Shown here: one piece after another, positions 7,888 to 15,651 of the stretch
How positions within the stretch are numbered: the stretch's first letter is position 1
Layout of the letters: every line of letters begins with the position of its first letter
Assembly: GCA_900088475.1 (NCBI GenBank)
Contig: FLMG01003857.1
Coordinates: 1-15,651, forward strand
Length of the DNA: 15,651 nt
Source of the DNA: Hyphochytrium catenoides
Lineage: Eukaryota; Sar; Hyphochytriomycetes; Hyphochytriales; Hyphochytriaceae
Direction of reading: 5' to 3'
Translations under genes and position numbers: made by a program
The notes under the pieces: generated by a model
What the model was told of the DNA's origin: nothing
What the model saw: the letters and a program-made list of their open reading frames with translations, nothing else
Database searches by the model: none

Positions 7888-9068
7888 ATGCAGCAGATGC
7901 GATGGAACCCCGCTAGCTACTTGCGCTTCGAGAGGCAGCGCTTGAGACCAGCCTTGGATCTGCTGGCGCAAGCAAAGAACGTCTTAGAAGACAGTAGACG
8001 GTCCGTAAAGAAGATCGCCGATCTTGGGTGCGGAACAGGGAACATCGTGACACACATGCGGTAAGGTGCGCCGTATTGTTTCCCTCTGCGCTAATCGAAG
8101 AAATGAGTAACCATACCTCCGCGCGGTTACTTATGCAACACTGGCCCGAAGCCCACATTGTTTGCATTGACTCATCTCCATCTATGCTAGAGAGATCACG
8201 CATGGAACATGAGAAGGCTGGCTTGGATGGCAGGGTAAGTGGGCCTTTAGCTGAAGATCCTTGACCACTCTTTCACAGACCCTTTCGACCCTCAGGCTGT
8301 GCATTACACTCAGAGTAGATTTGAAGACTGGGAGCCACAGGAAAAATTTGACCTAATCTTCAGCAACTCCGCGCTGCACTGGCTCCCAGCAGAAGCTCAT
8401 CGTAGCTACCTTCCACATCTAATGGACGCACTAGAGCAAGGTAGCCCCGTGCGTTACTTATATATTTCAGCCACTTTGCCATACCTAAGCCCGCATCAAC
8501 TGAACTACGCGCCAAGGAAGACGGCGTTCTTGCCGTCCAGATGCCTGACACAAGAGCTATGCCAAGTCATGTCCTCATGAAGGAAGCAGCGAAGAAGCTG
8601 GGATACGACGTCACCACCGTGAGAGTGCCAAGGACCGAGGAAGACCCAGCTTACTACCTCGATATCTTACAATCATACTCCTCCTCTTTAGACTTATGGC
8701 ACACTACCTACCACCAAGTCTTAGAAGGTGGGGCCGAGTCGCTAACACCTATCACCTCAATATGCAGTCGGCGTCTGTGGGCCTCTCACTTGTACCGCCC
8801 CTATAAACCCTTCCCTCCCCCGCTTGTGTCTTCCACTAGCTCCTGTCTAATTATCTCTGCCCTTTCAGGCGAGAACCCCGTGGCGGACTTTACGCGCAGC
8901 ACCGGCCTGATGCCATTTGTCGCGGCTCTTGGGGGCGAGGACAGCCCTAAGGGCCTTGACTTCCTCACCGAATACCGAAGGCTAATCTCCGATGCTTATC
9001 CCAGGCGATCCGATGGATCAACAATCTTCTCCTTCACACGCTTCTTTCTCATCGCTACCAAGCGATAG
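7888..9068 (+). CDS. tam: Trans-aconitate methyltransferase (SAM-dependent), five exons
   Basis: Exons: 7888-8060, 8108-8234, 8296-8440, 8521-8727 and 8869-9068, giving 283 residues (bacterial Tam has about 252). The start WNPASYLRF matches the family's WNPxxYLxF. The SAM-binding motif I, DLGCGTG, is at residues 45-51, and the motif II acid is D79 in CIDSSPSML. FDLIFSNSALHWLP (118-131), DGVLAVQMPD (rebuilt exactly across intron 3), PSHVLMKEA, DLWHTTYHQVL and STGLMPFV all follow in the order seen in bacterial Tam. The enzyme transfers methyl from S-adenosylmethionine to trans-aconitate, a spontaneous product of the TCA intermediate cis-aconitate and an aconitase inhibitor. Which carboxyl is methylated cannot be read from sequence; bacterial Tam and yeast Tmt1 differ. 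Intron phases are 2, 0, 1 and 1, with lengths 47, 61, 80 and 141 nt. The last intron contains no in-frame stop. A TAG lies in frame at 7858-7860, so 7888 is the first ATG unless an upstream leader exon is spliced to the CAG at 7876-7878. Confidence 0.91.
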
Positions 9069-9349
9069 GAGGGACGTGACGGGTATTCCATCATCCTCTC
9101 TGACCAACAACTACGTGAGTAGACCAAGAAAGAGCCAGGAAGCCCAGAACATTGTAGTCTGAATAGCGATAGGGCGGTCCTATAGATATATTTCTAGAAA
9201 CTCATGACCAGGACTGAAAGCGCAAGTGTCAGACAAAGGACGGCCCGCTCTAAGCAAAACGCTACGGCATAGACTACAAAACATTAGGAAAGGAAGTAGT
9301 GCAGGCCATCGGAGAGGCAGAAGGACTCTCCTGCGCCCTCGGACTCGTC
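9069..9349. other. Convergent 3' region between tam and the small basic gene
   Basis: This stretch contains the tam 3' UTR and the end of the minus-strand gene. On the minus strand, 9396-9274 is also open in a second frame (see the small gene at 9350-9641). I see nothing else. Confidence 0.5.
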
Positions 9350-9641
9350 CTACGTTCCTCCTTTGGCCCACTTGTTAGCGGTTTCCATGTCACATACTAG
9401 AGGTCACGGGTGCTCGTGGATAGTTGTGTTCCATCTTACTGAAATACGAGCCTCTTCTAGCTCTCGTAAAGACGTTGAGGGCGTCGTCCTGTAGATCGCC
9501 TATAGTTCTTCTGCTCGGATCAAGCTCTGCCCTCTCAAGGCCTGGGCGCCATCGTCTGCCTCGTGCTCTCTCCTGCTTGCAGCTGGCTTGGTCTCTCTTT
9601 TTCCTATCTCTCCTGTGACTCTTCACTAACTTCAACTTCAT
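9350..9641 (-). CDS. Possible small basic protein, two exons, unknown family
   Basis: Exon 1 (9641-9440) starts MKLKLVKSHRRDRKKRD, a very basic N-terminus, and ends with DDALNVFTRARRGSYF at a strong GTAAGA donor. Exon 2 (9396-9350) follows a CTCTAG acceptor and reads CDMETANKWAKGGT to a TAG, giving 82 residues with agreeing phase (1). The intron would be only 43 nt, the shortest in the window; tam intron 1 is 47 nt. A second frame is also open across the same intron: from an ACTATAG acceptor (exon 9499-9440, ending LRELEEARIS), continuing in phase 0 to a TAG at 9274-9276. The splice sites therefore look real, but which frame is translated is uncertain. The second reading would need further 5' exons. 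The gene is divergent from VPS50 and convergent with tam. I recognise no family. Confidence 0.38.
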
Positions 9642-9965
9642 GATTGTGGCTCAAACAGAAGATGCCTGCCACTCAGAAGCATCTTATTTAGAATACCGCT
9701 TAGAGTCCTGCCCTCTCAGCAGAATAAAAGTGAAATTGATTCTAGATATGTTGTTGATAGTCCATCAAATCTTCGAATGCAGATCATCCAGCACTCGTTG
9801 AGCTCAATGGGAAAGCTCTATAATGCCTGACTCCGTCCCGCAGAGCACGCTCTAACTAGCCGCTCTTGGGGCTCGACAATGAAAGCCTAACAGTTGGCTC
9901 TGCGCGCGCCGCTTCCGCCCTCCTCCATTTGATTGGAAGGCAGGCCCATCATCCACCGCTTCCAA
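9642..9965. promoter_or_regulatory. Divergent promoter region upstream of VPS50
   Basis: These 324 nt separate the start codons of the small minus-strand gene and VPS50 and should carry their promoters and 5' UTRs. The VPS50 frame has an in-frame TGA at 9930-9932 and no ATG until 9966, which supports that start. I recognise no TATA box or other named element; a GC-rich patch (tgcgcgcgcc) lies around 9901-9910. Confidence 0.4.
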
Positions 9966-12900
9966 ATGGAAGTGAAGGACGGAAGAATGAGTGCCAATGG
10001 AGAGCAAGGTGGACACAGTCCCTCACCCCCAGAGCCAGAGGGCATCCAAGATCATATTAGAGCAGCAGACGAAGTGATGAACAATTTAGATCCCAAGTTC
10101 TTCACCAAGGACTTTGACCCTGTGCGGTTTATCTTTGACTCGCTCCCCGCAGAAGATGATGAGATCCCACAGTTTCTTCAGGCAGAGATTGCGCTTATGG
10201 AAGAGGCGATGGAGGTTGTAACCGGGAAGCTTGCGGAGAATATCCAGGAAAACTATAGTGAGATGGTGCAAGGGATGAGGCACGTGGAAGAGGTGGATCT
10301 TGATATCTCTCGAGCATTGATTCACGTCAAGAACGCCCGTCGGATGGCGACTTCTTCGCAGCAGAGTCTTGTTGTCTCCAACCTCAAGATTCTCAACCTC
10401 AATCGCCGTCATAGGCGTATGAAGCTGCTGATGAATTCGATGGGGCAGATTGCCCATATAATGCGCCTAGAACGTGAAATGAAGAGTAAAATAGCCGCTG
10501 GAGACTTCACAGATGCCGTTCTCTGCTCTGTGGCCATCGTCAAGAAGCTGCGAGATGTGGAAGCGCTTCAATTTATGGCACTGAGGAGCCATCGAGCACG
10601 CTTCTCTACGATGCTATTAGACCTTCGTCAGGTTCTCGACGATGCGATGAGCAAGCTATTGCTTAAATTTGACTCAAGAGCCTATGATAATCTTCTACGA
10701 GCCTACATCTTGCTAGAGAGATATGCAGAGCTCAATCGGCGGCCGGAGTATCTGTCGAAAGACAGAGAGTCGTCCACCTCAGATCTCCTTAATAACCTAC
10801 CAGAACTCTATCGCTCGTCGCTGGAGAAAGATATGAACATACAAGTACGAGAGGTTCTCTCCAATAGTCTGAGTGGAAACCTGAGTGATGATGATGATGA
10901 TGAAGACCATGAAGTCCCTGAAACCCCTAAGAAAGGCAGTGCAGACGCTGTCATCTTAGGAGGTAGGGCAGGTGCAGCGACAACACCTAAAGAGCTGGCC
11001 AAACAGATGGAAATCTCAGATATTCTTGCTCTCTTGCCGCCCAAACAGCTTGTTCACTGTCTCTTCCATCTGTACAAAGTGCTATCTGAGAGACTCTACT
11101 CGCAATACCTCATTGGCCAATGGCACCGGTGTCCCTTTAGCCCTGACAACACTCGAGAGGACTTCCTGCATCGCCCTGGTACGGACTTTTCTAATGGCTT
11201 TACTGACAGCGAGCTGTTCGTACAGCATGGGGTCGACCTGGAGAGCTTGAGGCAGAGACTGACAGCATTCACGGGTCTTCTGTCTTCGAAGAGAGCTGAG
11301 ATCTGGGACAAGATGCAAAGAATGGTGGCGAACCTACTGAACAACGTCAAGGTGTCATCCGGTATGAAGTTGGAACCATTCGTTAGTCTTGTCATGTACA
11401 CCTACGACTTCGTTGACATTGGCGAGGAGTTCAGCGCAGCAGGAATGTCACATAGTCTTAGAGGCTGCTTGAAGCTGAAGTGTCAACAGTTCCTAGAGAA
11501 TCTCCACCGTGAATCGTTCAGTCTAATCCGAATGCTTCTGGATACAGAGCCCTGGAGGCGCATTCCTGTGCGCGTGATGGGCCAGAAAGAGTTGCTTTCC
11601 CTTGCTGAGAAGCATGCGGGCTTGAAAAGAGGAGAATTGCAATCCGGACAGCTGTCAAGCCCTCATATTGTTCTCCGAAGTACTTCCTCCCAAGGAATTG
11701 GCCTTCTCGGGCTTCTTAAGCGGAGTGAGAGTGCTGGAACCTTCAGCATTCTGTCTCAATGGCCAAGCTATGGAAATCCTTTTGCAGAAGAGAGCGCATG
11801 GGTGGAGGCCAGCTTCGACCCCAGCTCTGCATCACCGTCCAGAGGGCAGATGAGGACGCTATGGACTCTCTATGGTGGTGAGAAACGCCACCGAAAACTG
11901 GGAGATGCCGCTATTGCGGAAGAGGACGAAGACGACGAAGTTGAGCTAGCAAGTGAAGATGGTGATGACGTTGAGATACGCCGCTTTGGGTCGCGGCATG
12001 TCGTTACCTCGGTAGCGCTAGCTGGATTTGCTAAGCATGCGGGTAAGAAGGCGAATACTCAAATGGGAGTGGGTCCCTCTTTGCGCACCACGTCTCACGC
12101 TTCCTCTGCCTCAACGACTAACAGTCCAGCTGACTCCCAAGTGTCCACCCTGGTGTCCTTTCCTTTTGCATCCATTGACTTCTCACCTCGTGGCTGCTGT
12201 CCCTCAGGGCGCTACCTAAAGGTCATTGAAGAGCTCCAGCCAATTGCAGGAGAAGGCCTCGCAGCTCTGATGGAGCTGTTTGACTTCTTCTTCTACTCAA
12301 TATTCACCGCCCACATCCCAGAGCGAGTCATGACGAGCATGTTTGCTAGCAAGGAGGTGTACGACTCTTTCTTAGGGAGAAGACACTCCTATTCCCATCT
12401 GAGGAGCACCATATTGCAGATGATGAAGGTGTTAGGACAAGGGTCGACGACTGTCTCAGCATCTCTGTCGCCTGAGAGTCTTGTGGATGACTCTAAGGCC
12501 CTCCCACACCTTATACGCAGAGCTTCAACAGTTAAAAGCTCCTCGTCTACTTCTCCTGAACTTCACTCCCTAGATGAACGAGTGGTCGGGGTAGAGACCA
12601 TGTCGTTCAATCTAGAGATCATGCGCTGTTTGAGACCCAAACTTGAGGAGCTTCTCCCTTCAAATCAAAAAGAGATCTGTGCCTCTTTCTATGACTCGCG
12701 GGTCAGAGCAGTGAAGGAGCTTCGGTATTGCATGTATCGTAGCCTGGCAGTCCTCCTGATCTCGGCGACAGAAGTCCCTTCAATGATAGAGAAGGTCAAC
12801 TGGAGTGCGGAGAATATCTCTGGAGCTCAGAATGCTTATGTTATTACATTGGTACAGCGCTGTGGAGATATCTGGGGCAAGCTTCAAGGGTTAGTGGAGC

Positions 12901-13531
12901 GGGGAGACATGCAATCTCTGGTGGCCGAGGAAATATGGAAGCAAATGGTTAGAAGTATCGCAGAGAACATGGTCGAAGGCTTTTCCAGGTGGATAGCTGC
13001 GTTATCACTTCTCTCTTGTTGGTGCTCTGTCTAAGTCTTTCCCGTCCACTGACGCACATCCTAAGCTCTGAGATTTGTCCCGTGCAAATACTCTCTTTCC
13101 TAATACTTTGGAGCTCTTGCCAAGTGGTGCCAGCTTCGAATGACAGCGTCTTCGCCGATTCCGTTGACCGCTCTTACATTCTTCTTCTCCGTCCGTGTAG
13201 GATAAAGAAGTGTAGCAATGAAGGTCGCACGCAAATGTCTATAGACCTTCAAGCCTTGCAGGCAGGCCTCGCCCTCATCAATAGGACAGAGAGTCGCACC
13301 TTACAAGCCTGCAGGGATTACGCAGACAACTTTGTAAAGGCCTTCTATTTGCCCAAGGAGGATCTCTACTCCTGGATCAAAGCGCATGCTATGGACTATG
13401 AATTGCAGCACATGCAAGCCTTGGTGCTTCAGGGACAAGGAGGACGTGGAGCTGCAAAGGAGATGCTACAGAAGGTCGACGTCGTCTATGAAGCGGTGGC
13501 CCGAATTCACATAAGAGCTGACGCCTCTTAA
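9966..13531 (+). CDS. VPS50: VPS50/syndetin, EARP complex subunit, two (or three) exons
   Basis: Exon 1 is 9966-12988 and exon 2 is 13201-13531, joined by a 212-nt phase-2 intron. This gives 1117 residues (human syndetin has 964). The N-terminal third (about 30-330) is the VPS54-N-like domain, with NLDPKFFTKDFDPVRFIF and helical-bundle sequence typical of multisubunit tethers. The C-terminal part (about 750-1117) is the DUF2451 region: GRYLKVIEELQPIAGEG, ELFDFFFYSIF, then FSRIKKCSNEGR, which is rebuilt across the intron and matches the human KKCSNEGR motif. The middle is poorly conserved, with acidic runs (five Asp from residue 308, and another near 652-670). VPS50 joins VPS51, VPS52 and VPS53 in the endosome-associated EARP complex, replacing VPS54 of GARP, to recycle cargo from endosomes to the plasma membrane. 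A stop-free 84-nt segment (12124-12207) just before GRYLK has a good CCCTCAG acceptor and may be an in-frame intron, giving 1089 residues. A second in-frame ATG lies at 9987. Confidence 0.95.
12989..13200 (+). other. VPS50: Terminal intron of VPS50
   Basis: GTGGAT...CCGTGTAG, 212 nt, pyrimidine-rich in its 3' half. The boundaries are fixed by the conserved protein motif that spans it. The exon 1 frame runs 46 nt into the intron before a stop at 13032-13034, and the exon 2 frame is open back through the whole intron, so a naive ORF caller would report two overlapping proteins here. Confidence 0.92.
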
Positions 13532-13617
13532 GGCCCAAAGAAGCGATGCTACTCACAGAGTTATAAATATTAGGACAATATCGGAGGCGAAGCCTACAAC
13601 AGCCTCTACCTCAGCCG
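13532..13617. other. Short convergent 3' region between VPS50 and PPP2R3C
   Basis: Only 86 nt separate the two stop codons, so the 3' UTRs of the two mRNAs must be very short or overlap as antisense pairs. An AT-rich patch (ttataaatatta, 13561-13572) is the best candidate for polyadenylation signalling; the exact AATAAA hexamer is absent from this gap. Confidence 0.55.
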
Positions 13618-15614
13618 TCACGACGAGAGGTTCTCCCTGTTCTCATGCGACCAGAAGCCCTGGACGTCAATCAGGATGCTGCAACAGGCGATGAATAAAG
13701 GCAGAGAAAGAAAGAAGCAGCAGTCTGTCAAGTTTCTAATCCAGAGAGCCACCGCGCGGATAAGACAGACCTGATTACAGTGCCACCAAGCTTCGAGTCC
13801 TTCAGATCCGCAAGCGTTATCTTGTAGGGATCTTTAGGTCGCACCATGTCAAAAATCTCGTCCTATTGCGAAGATGGATGAGCGACGGTGTTACTCTGCA
13901 TTCTCTTATCCTCTCTATTCTTTGAAGAATAGGACCAAACGCTTTCTCCTCCGATTGCCACTAAATTATCCTCTAAAGCGTGGAGGGACCCCTGTCCTTC
14001 ATGCTAGGAACCTACCTTAACGTCATGCAGGAGTTGGTTGTCCACCCCATCAGTGCCAGTGTCTTTTAGGGTAGCGACGATTTCTCGGAAAAAGAAGTTA
14101 ATGTCAAAGGTGTTCAAATAGCCCTTCTTTTGCACGTCCAAGATGCCGAAGAGGTACTGGACAGAGAGGGGAAAAGGTTAGCAAATGCGCGTCAACTATG
14201 GTCCCTGCGTCCTTTAGAAGGCCTCTCTATAGCTCTTTCAAGGAGGTCATTGACCTCCAATTCTCACCTCTAAGGCCAACGGCGAGTTCCGATTTGTCAT
14301 AGCGAGCGTGAAGTCAACAAAGCCTCGGAAGTCCTGAACGTTCGACAGGAATATTTAGGAAGAGATCCAAAATGAGGCTATGGAGGAAGTTAACTCAGAA
14401 TCTCATTGAAAGAGAAAGTGTTTTAGTTCCTAGAGAAATGAGATAAATTAGGAAGACCAGCACGTTTCCACAAACCATGGTGGCTGCTGCTGCTGCAGAC
14501 GCCGGCAATTCTTCGAAAACACGCTGAATGAATGTTGAAGTGAGCTTACAAGCTGGCTGTCCGCGTTTGCGCAAGTATGACTCTGTCCCTAAAGGTGACC
14601 AAGGAGGTAAGAAAAGGAAGCGCTTCAAGAACAATTGATGAACGCTAAGGTGCCAGTCATCAGTTCAAGGTCGTTGAGACTTTAGTCTGACGTAGCATCG
14701 GAAGCTTCTGTCACAATGTATTACCCACCATAATTGATTAGCTCGTCTTTGTCCAGAAGACCGTTTTTGTCTACGTCAAGCTCCAAAAACTTGAAGATTC
14801 GTGAAAGAAGCAACAGCGAGGTAACCGATTAGCGCGGATCTCTCTAAAGAGCATATCTGCTCGGCCCACCTGCTCGTAGATGAGCTTTGTGCTATACAAA
14901 GAGAAAGGGTTCAAAAATGGCGAGCTGCCTTCCTCTTCCTCTGTTGGGTCATGGGCCTTTAGATAAGCAAAGTCCTGAAACTTTCCTTTAAGCACAAGAT
15001 CCTTGATGCGAATCCTGCCTATGGAGCATTCGATGACTCTGGATCCTAACTTCCCGGTGCCCAGTTATAGCTTACCTGCTTTCCAGCTCCCAGCATAAAA
15101 AAGCGTAGTCCGAGTAGCAATGCAAGCATAGTATTCTATAAACGATTCCTATTACATCAGGCGTAGGTCTCTCTCAGCACGTGTTGACGCTTTATGATGA
15201 AAGTCCAGATGCAGAAGGACTAAGTATAAAGGCGTCTAATAGGCTGCGACCTGATGTAGGGCCTCTGATATCGAGACAAACGTCGCAATCTTGGGTCCCC
15301 ACATTGATATTACCTACCGGCACAGAAGCCAGTCCTCGATAGATAGAAATCATTCCGGTCACGTAGTCCTCCAGCTCAGCCTCCGTGATGAGCCCAGACT
15401 TAGAGCTGGCGAAGAACCTGGTATATGACACATCGATAACAGAGGGTTGGCGGCAATGACACGAGAAGATGGGTCAGCAACAAGCCAATTAGGAGATTGG
15501 TATGAGCTTGAGCACTGACAACAGGGAGGTGTAGCAGTCCACCATAGAGACCATTCTGCTGAGGTAGAGCATAATCTGCTGGCAACTAACTCGTCCGTAG
15601 TGATCAGCATGGAA
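13618..15614 (-). CDS. PPP2R3C: PP2A regulatory subunit B''-type (PPP2R3C/TON2/FASS), 5' end outside window
   Basis: The last ten exons are present: 15614-15520, 15417-15318, 15148-15076, 15018-14870, 14789-14729, 14588-14476, 14333-14268, 14156-14016, 13862-13771 and 13678-13618, encoding about 316 residues to a TGA. All phases agree. The human protein has 453 residues, so roughly the first 150 lie beyond the right edge. Family landmarks in order: FHADHYGRVS; LEDYVTGMI; YYACIATR; GRIRIKDLVL; a canonical EF-hand loop DVDKNGLLDKDE; FIQRVFEE; MDFRGFVDFTLAM; a degenerate second EF-hand around LDVQKKGYLN; HDVKDEIFDMVRPKDP; ILIDVQGFWSHENRE. B'' subunits target the PP2A catalytic core and bind calcium through the EF-hands. 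Plant TON2/FASS organises cortical microtubules and animal PPP2R3C is centrosomal. An alanine run encoded by GCA repeats (near 14490) sits where plant proteins carry a Gly-rich insert. The start of the sixth listed exon is uncertain (14588, or 14552). Confidence 0.94.
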
Positions 15615-15651
15615 CTGTCACCGCAAGAAGAGAAACCGCGGAGACACCATT

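Noticed and set aside
10086-10457. 123-codon antisense ORF inside VPS50
   Set aside because: It lies opposite the conserved N-terminal domain of VPS50 and looks like a shadow produced by codon bias.
11096-11401. Overlapping antisense ORFs inside VPS50 (also 10808-11044 and 11082-11318)
   Set aside because: They are mutually overlapping shadows with no start context or splice structure; the sense frame is conserved.
12989-13531. Separate 180-codon protein downstream of VPS50
   Set aside because: It is the VPS50 terminal exon plus read-through of the preceding intron from a GTG codon; the KKCSNEGR motif joins it to VPS50.
14395-14634. 79-codon minus-strand ORF with a hydrophobic end
   Set aside because: It is one PPP2R3C exon extended into flanking introns; the VCGNVLVFLIYLISLG segment is intronic, not a membrane helix.
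1-15651. Mobile element, CRISPR array, tRNA or rRNA, or a coordinated defence/biosynthetic cluster
   Set aside because: I saw no terminal repeats, transposase or reverse transcriptase motifs, regularly spaced repeats, or cloverleaf-like sequence. The genes are unrelated eukaryotic housekeeping functions on alternating strands.

Overview
This is nuclear DNA from a eukaryote with a compact, intron-rich genome, most likely a unicellular protist or alga. Every confidently identified gene is eukaryotic in type. The coding blocks are joined by short GT-AG introns (about 45-280 nt) that keep the reading frame. Genes sit 0.1-1 kb apart on alternating strands, and intergenic and intronic DNA carries CT-rich tracts. 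A cryptophyte-like alga would fit the density and intron style, but the window does not prove a lineage. I saw no tRNA, rRNA, transposon, CRISPR array or other prokaryotic feature.

Layout, left to right: (1) 1-1250, no convincing gene, with a TC microsatellite at the left edge; (2) 1251-3051 minus, a seven-exon RABL3/LIP1-type small GTPase with a long C-terminal tail; (3) 3291-3714 minus, a likely two-exon gene of unknown family; (4) 3924-4520 plus, the two-exon succinate dehydrogenase assembly factor SDHAF3 (LYR family); (5) 4816-6930 minus, a six- or seven-exon coiled-coil protein I cannot assign; (6) 6931-7887, a long gap with tentative minus-strand exons; (7) 7888-9068 plus, a five-exon trans-aconitate methyltransferase; (8) 9350-9641 minus, a possible two-exon small basic protein; (9) 9966-13531 plus, VPS50/syndetin, with a huge first exon and one small terminal exon; (10) 13618-15614 minus, the last ten exons of a PP2A B''-type regulatory subunit (PPP2R3C/TON2/FASS), whose 5' end lies beyond the right edge.

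The recognisable genes are housekeeping functions of different compartments: endosomal recycling (VPS50), small-GTPase signalling (RABL3), mitochondrial complex II assembly (SDHAF3), small-metabolite methylation (Tam) and phosphatase targeting or cytoskeleton control (PPP2R3C). They do not form an operon or an evident joint system. Pairs 3/4, 5/7 and 8/9 are divergent and probably share promoter regions. Pairs 4/5, 7/8 and 9/10 are convergent.

Exon boundaries were deduced by eye from splice dinucleotides, phase agreement and remembered family similarity. Most are well constrained; doubtful ones are flagged. I found no strong evidence for an undescribed multi-gene system. The real unknowns are the coiled-coil gene, the two small minus-strand genes and the 7.1-7.9 kb gap.
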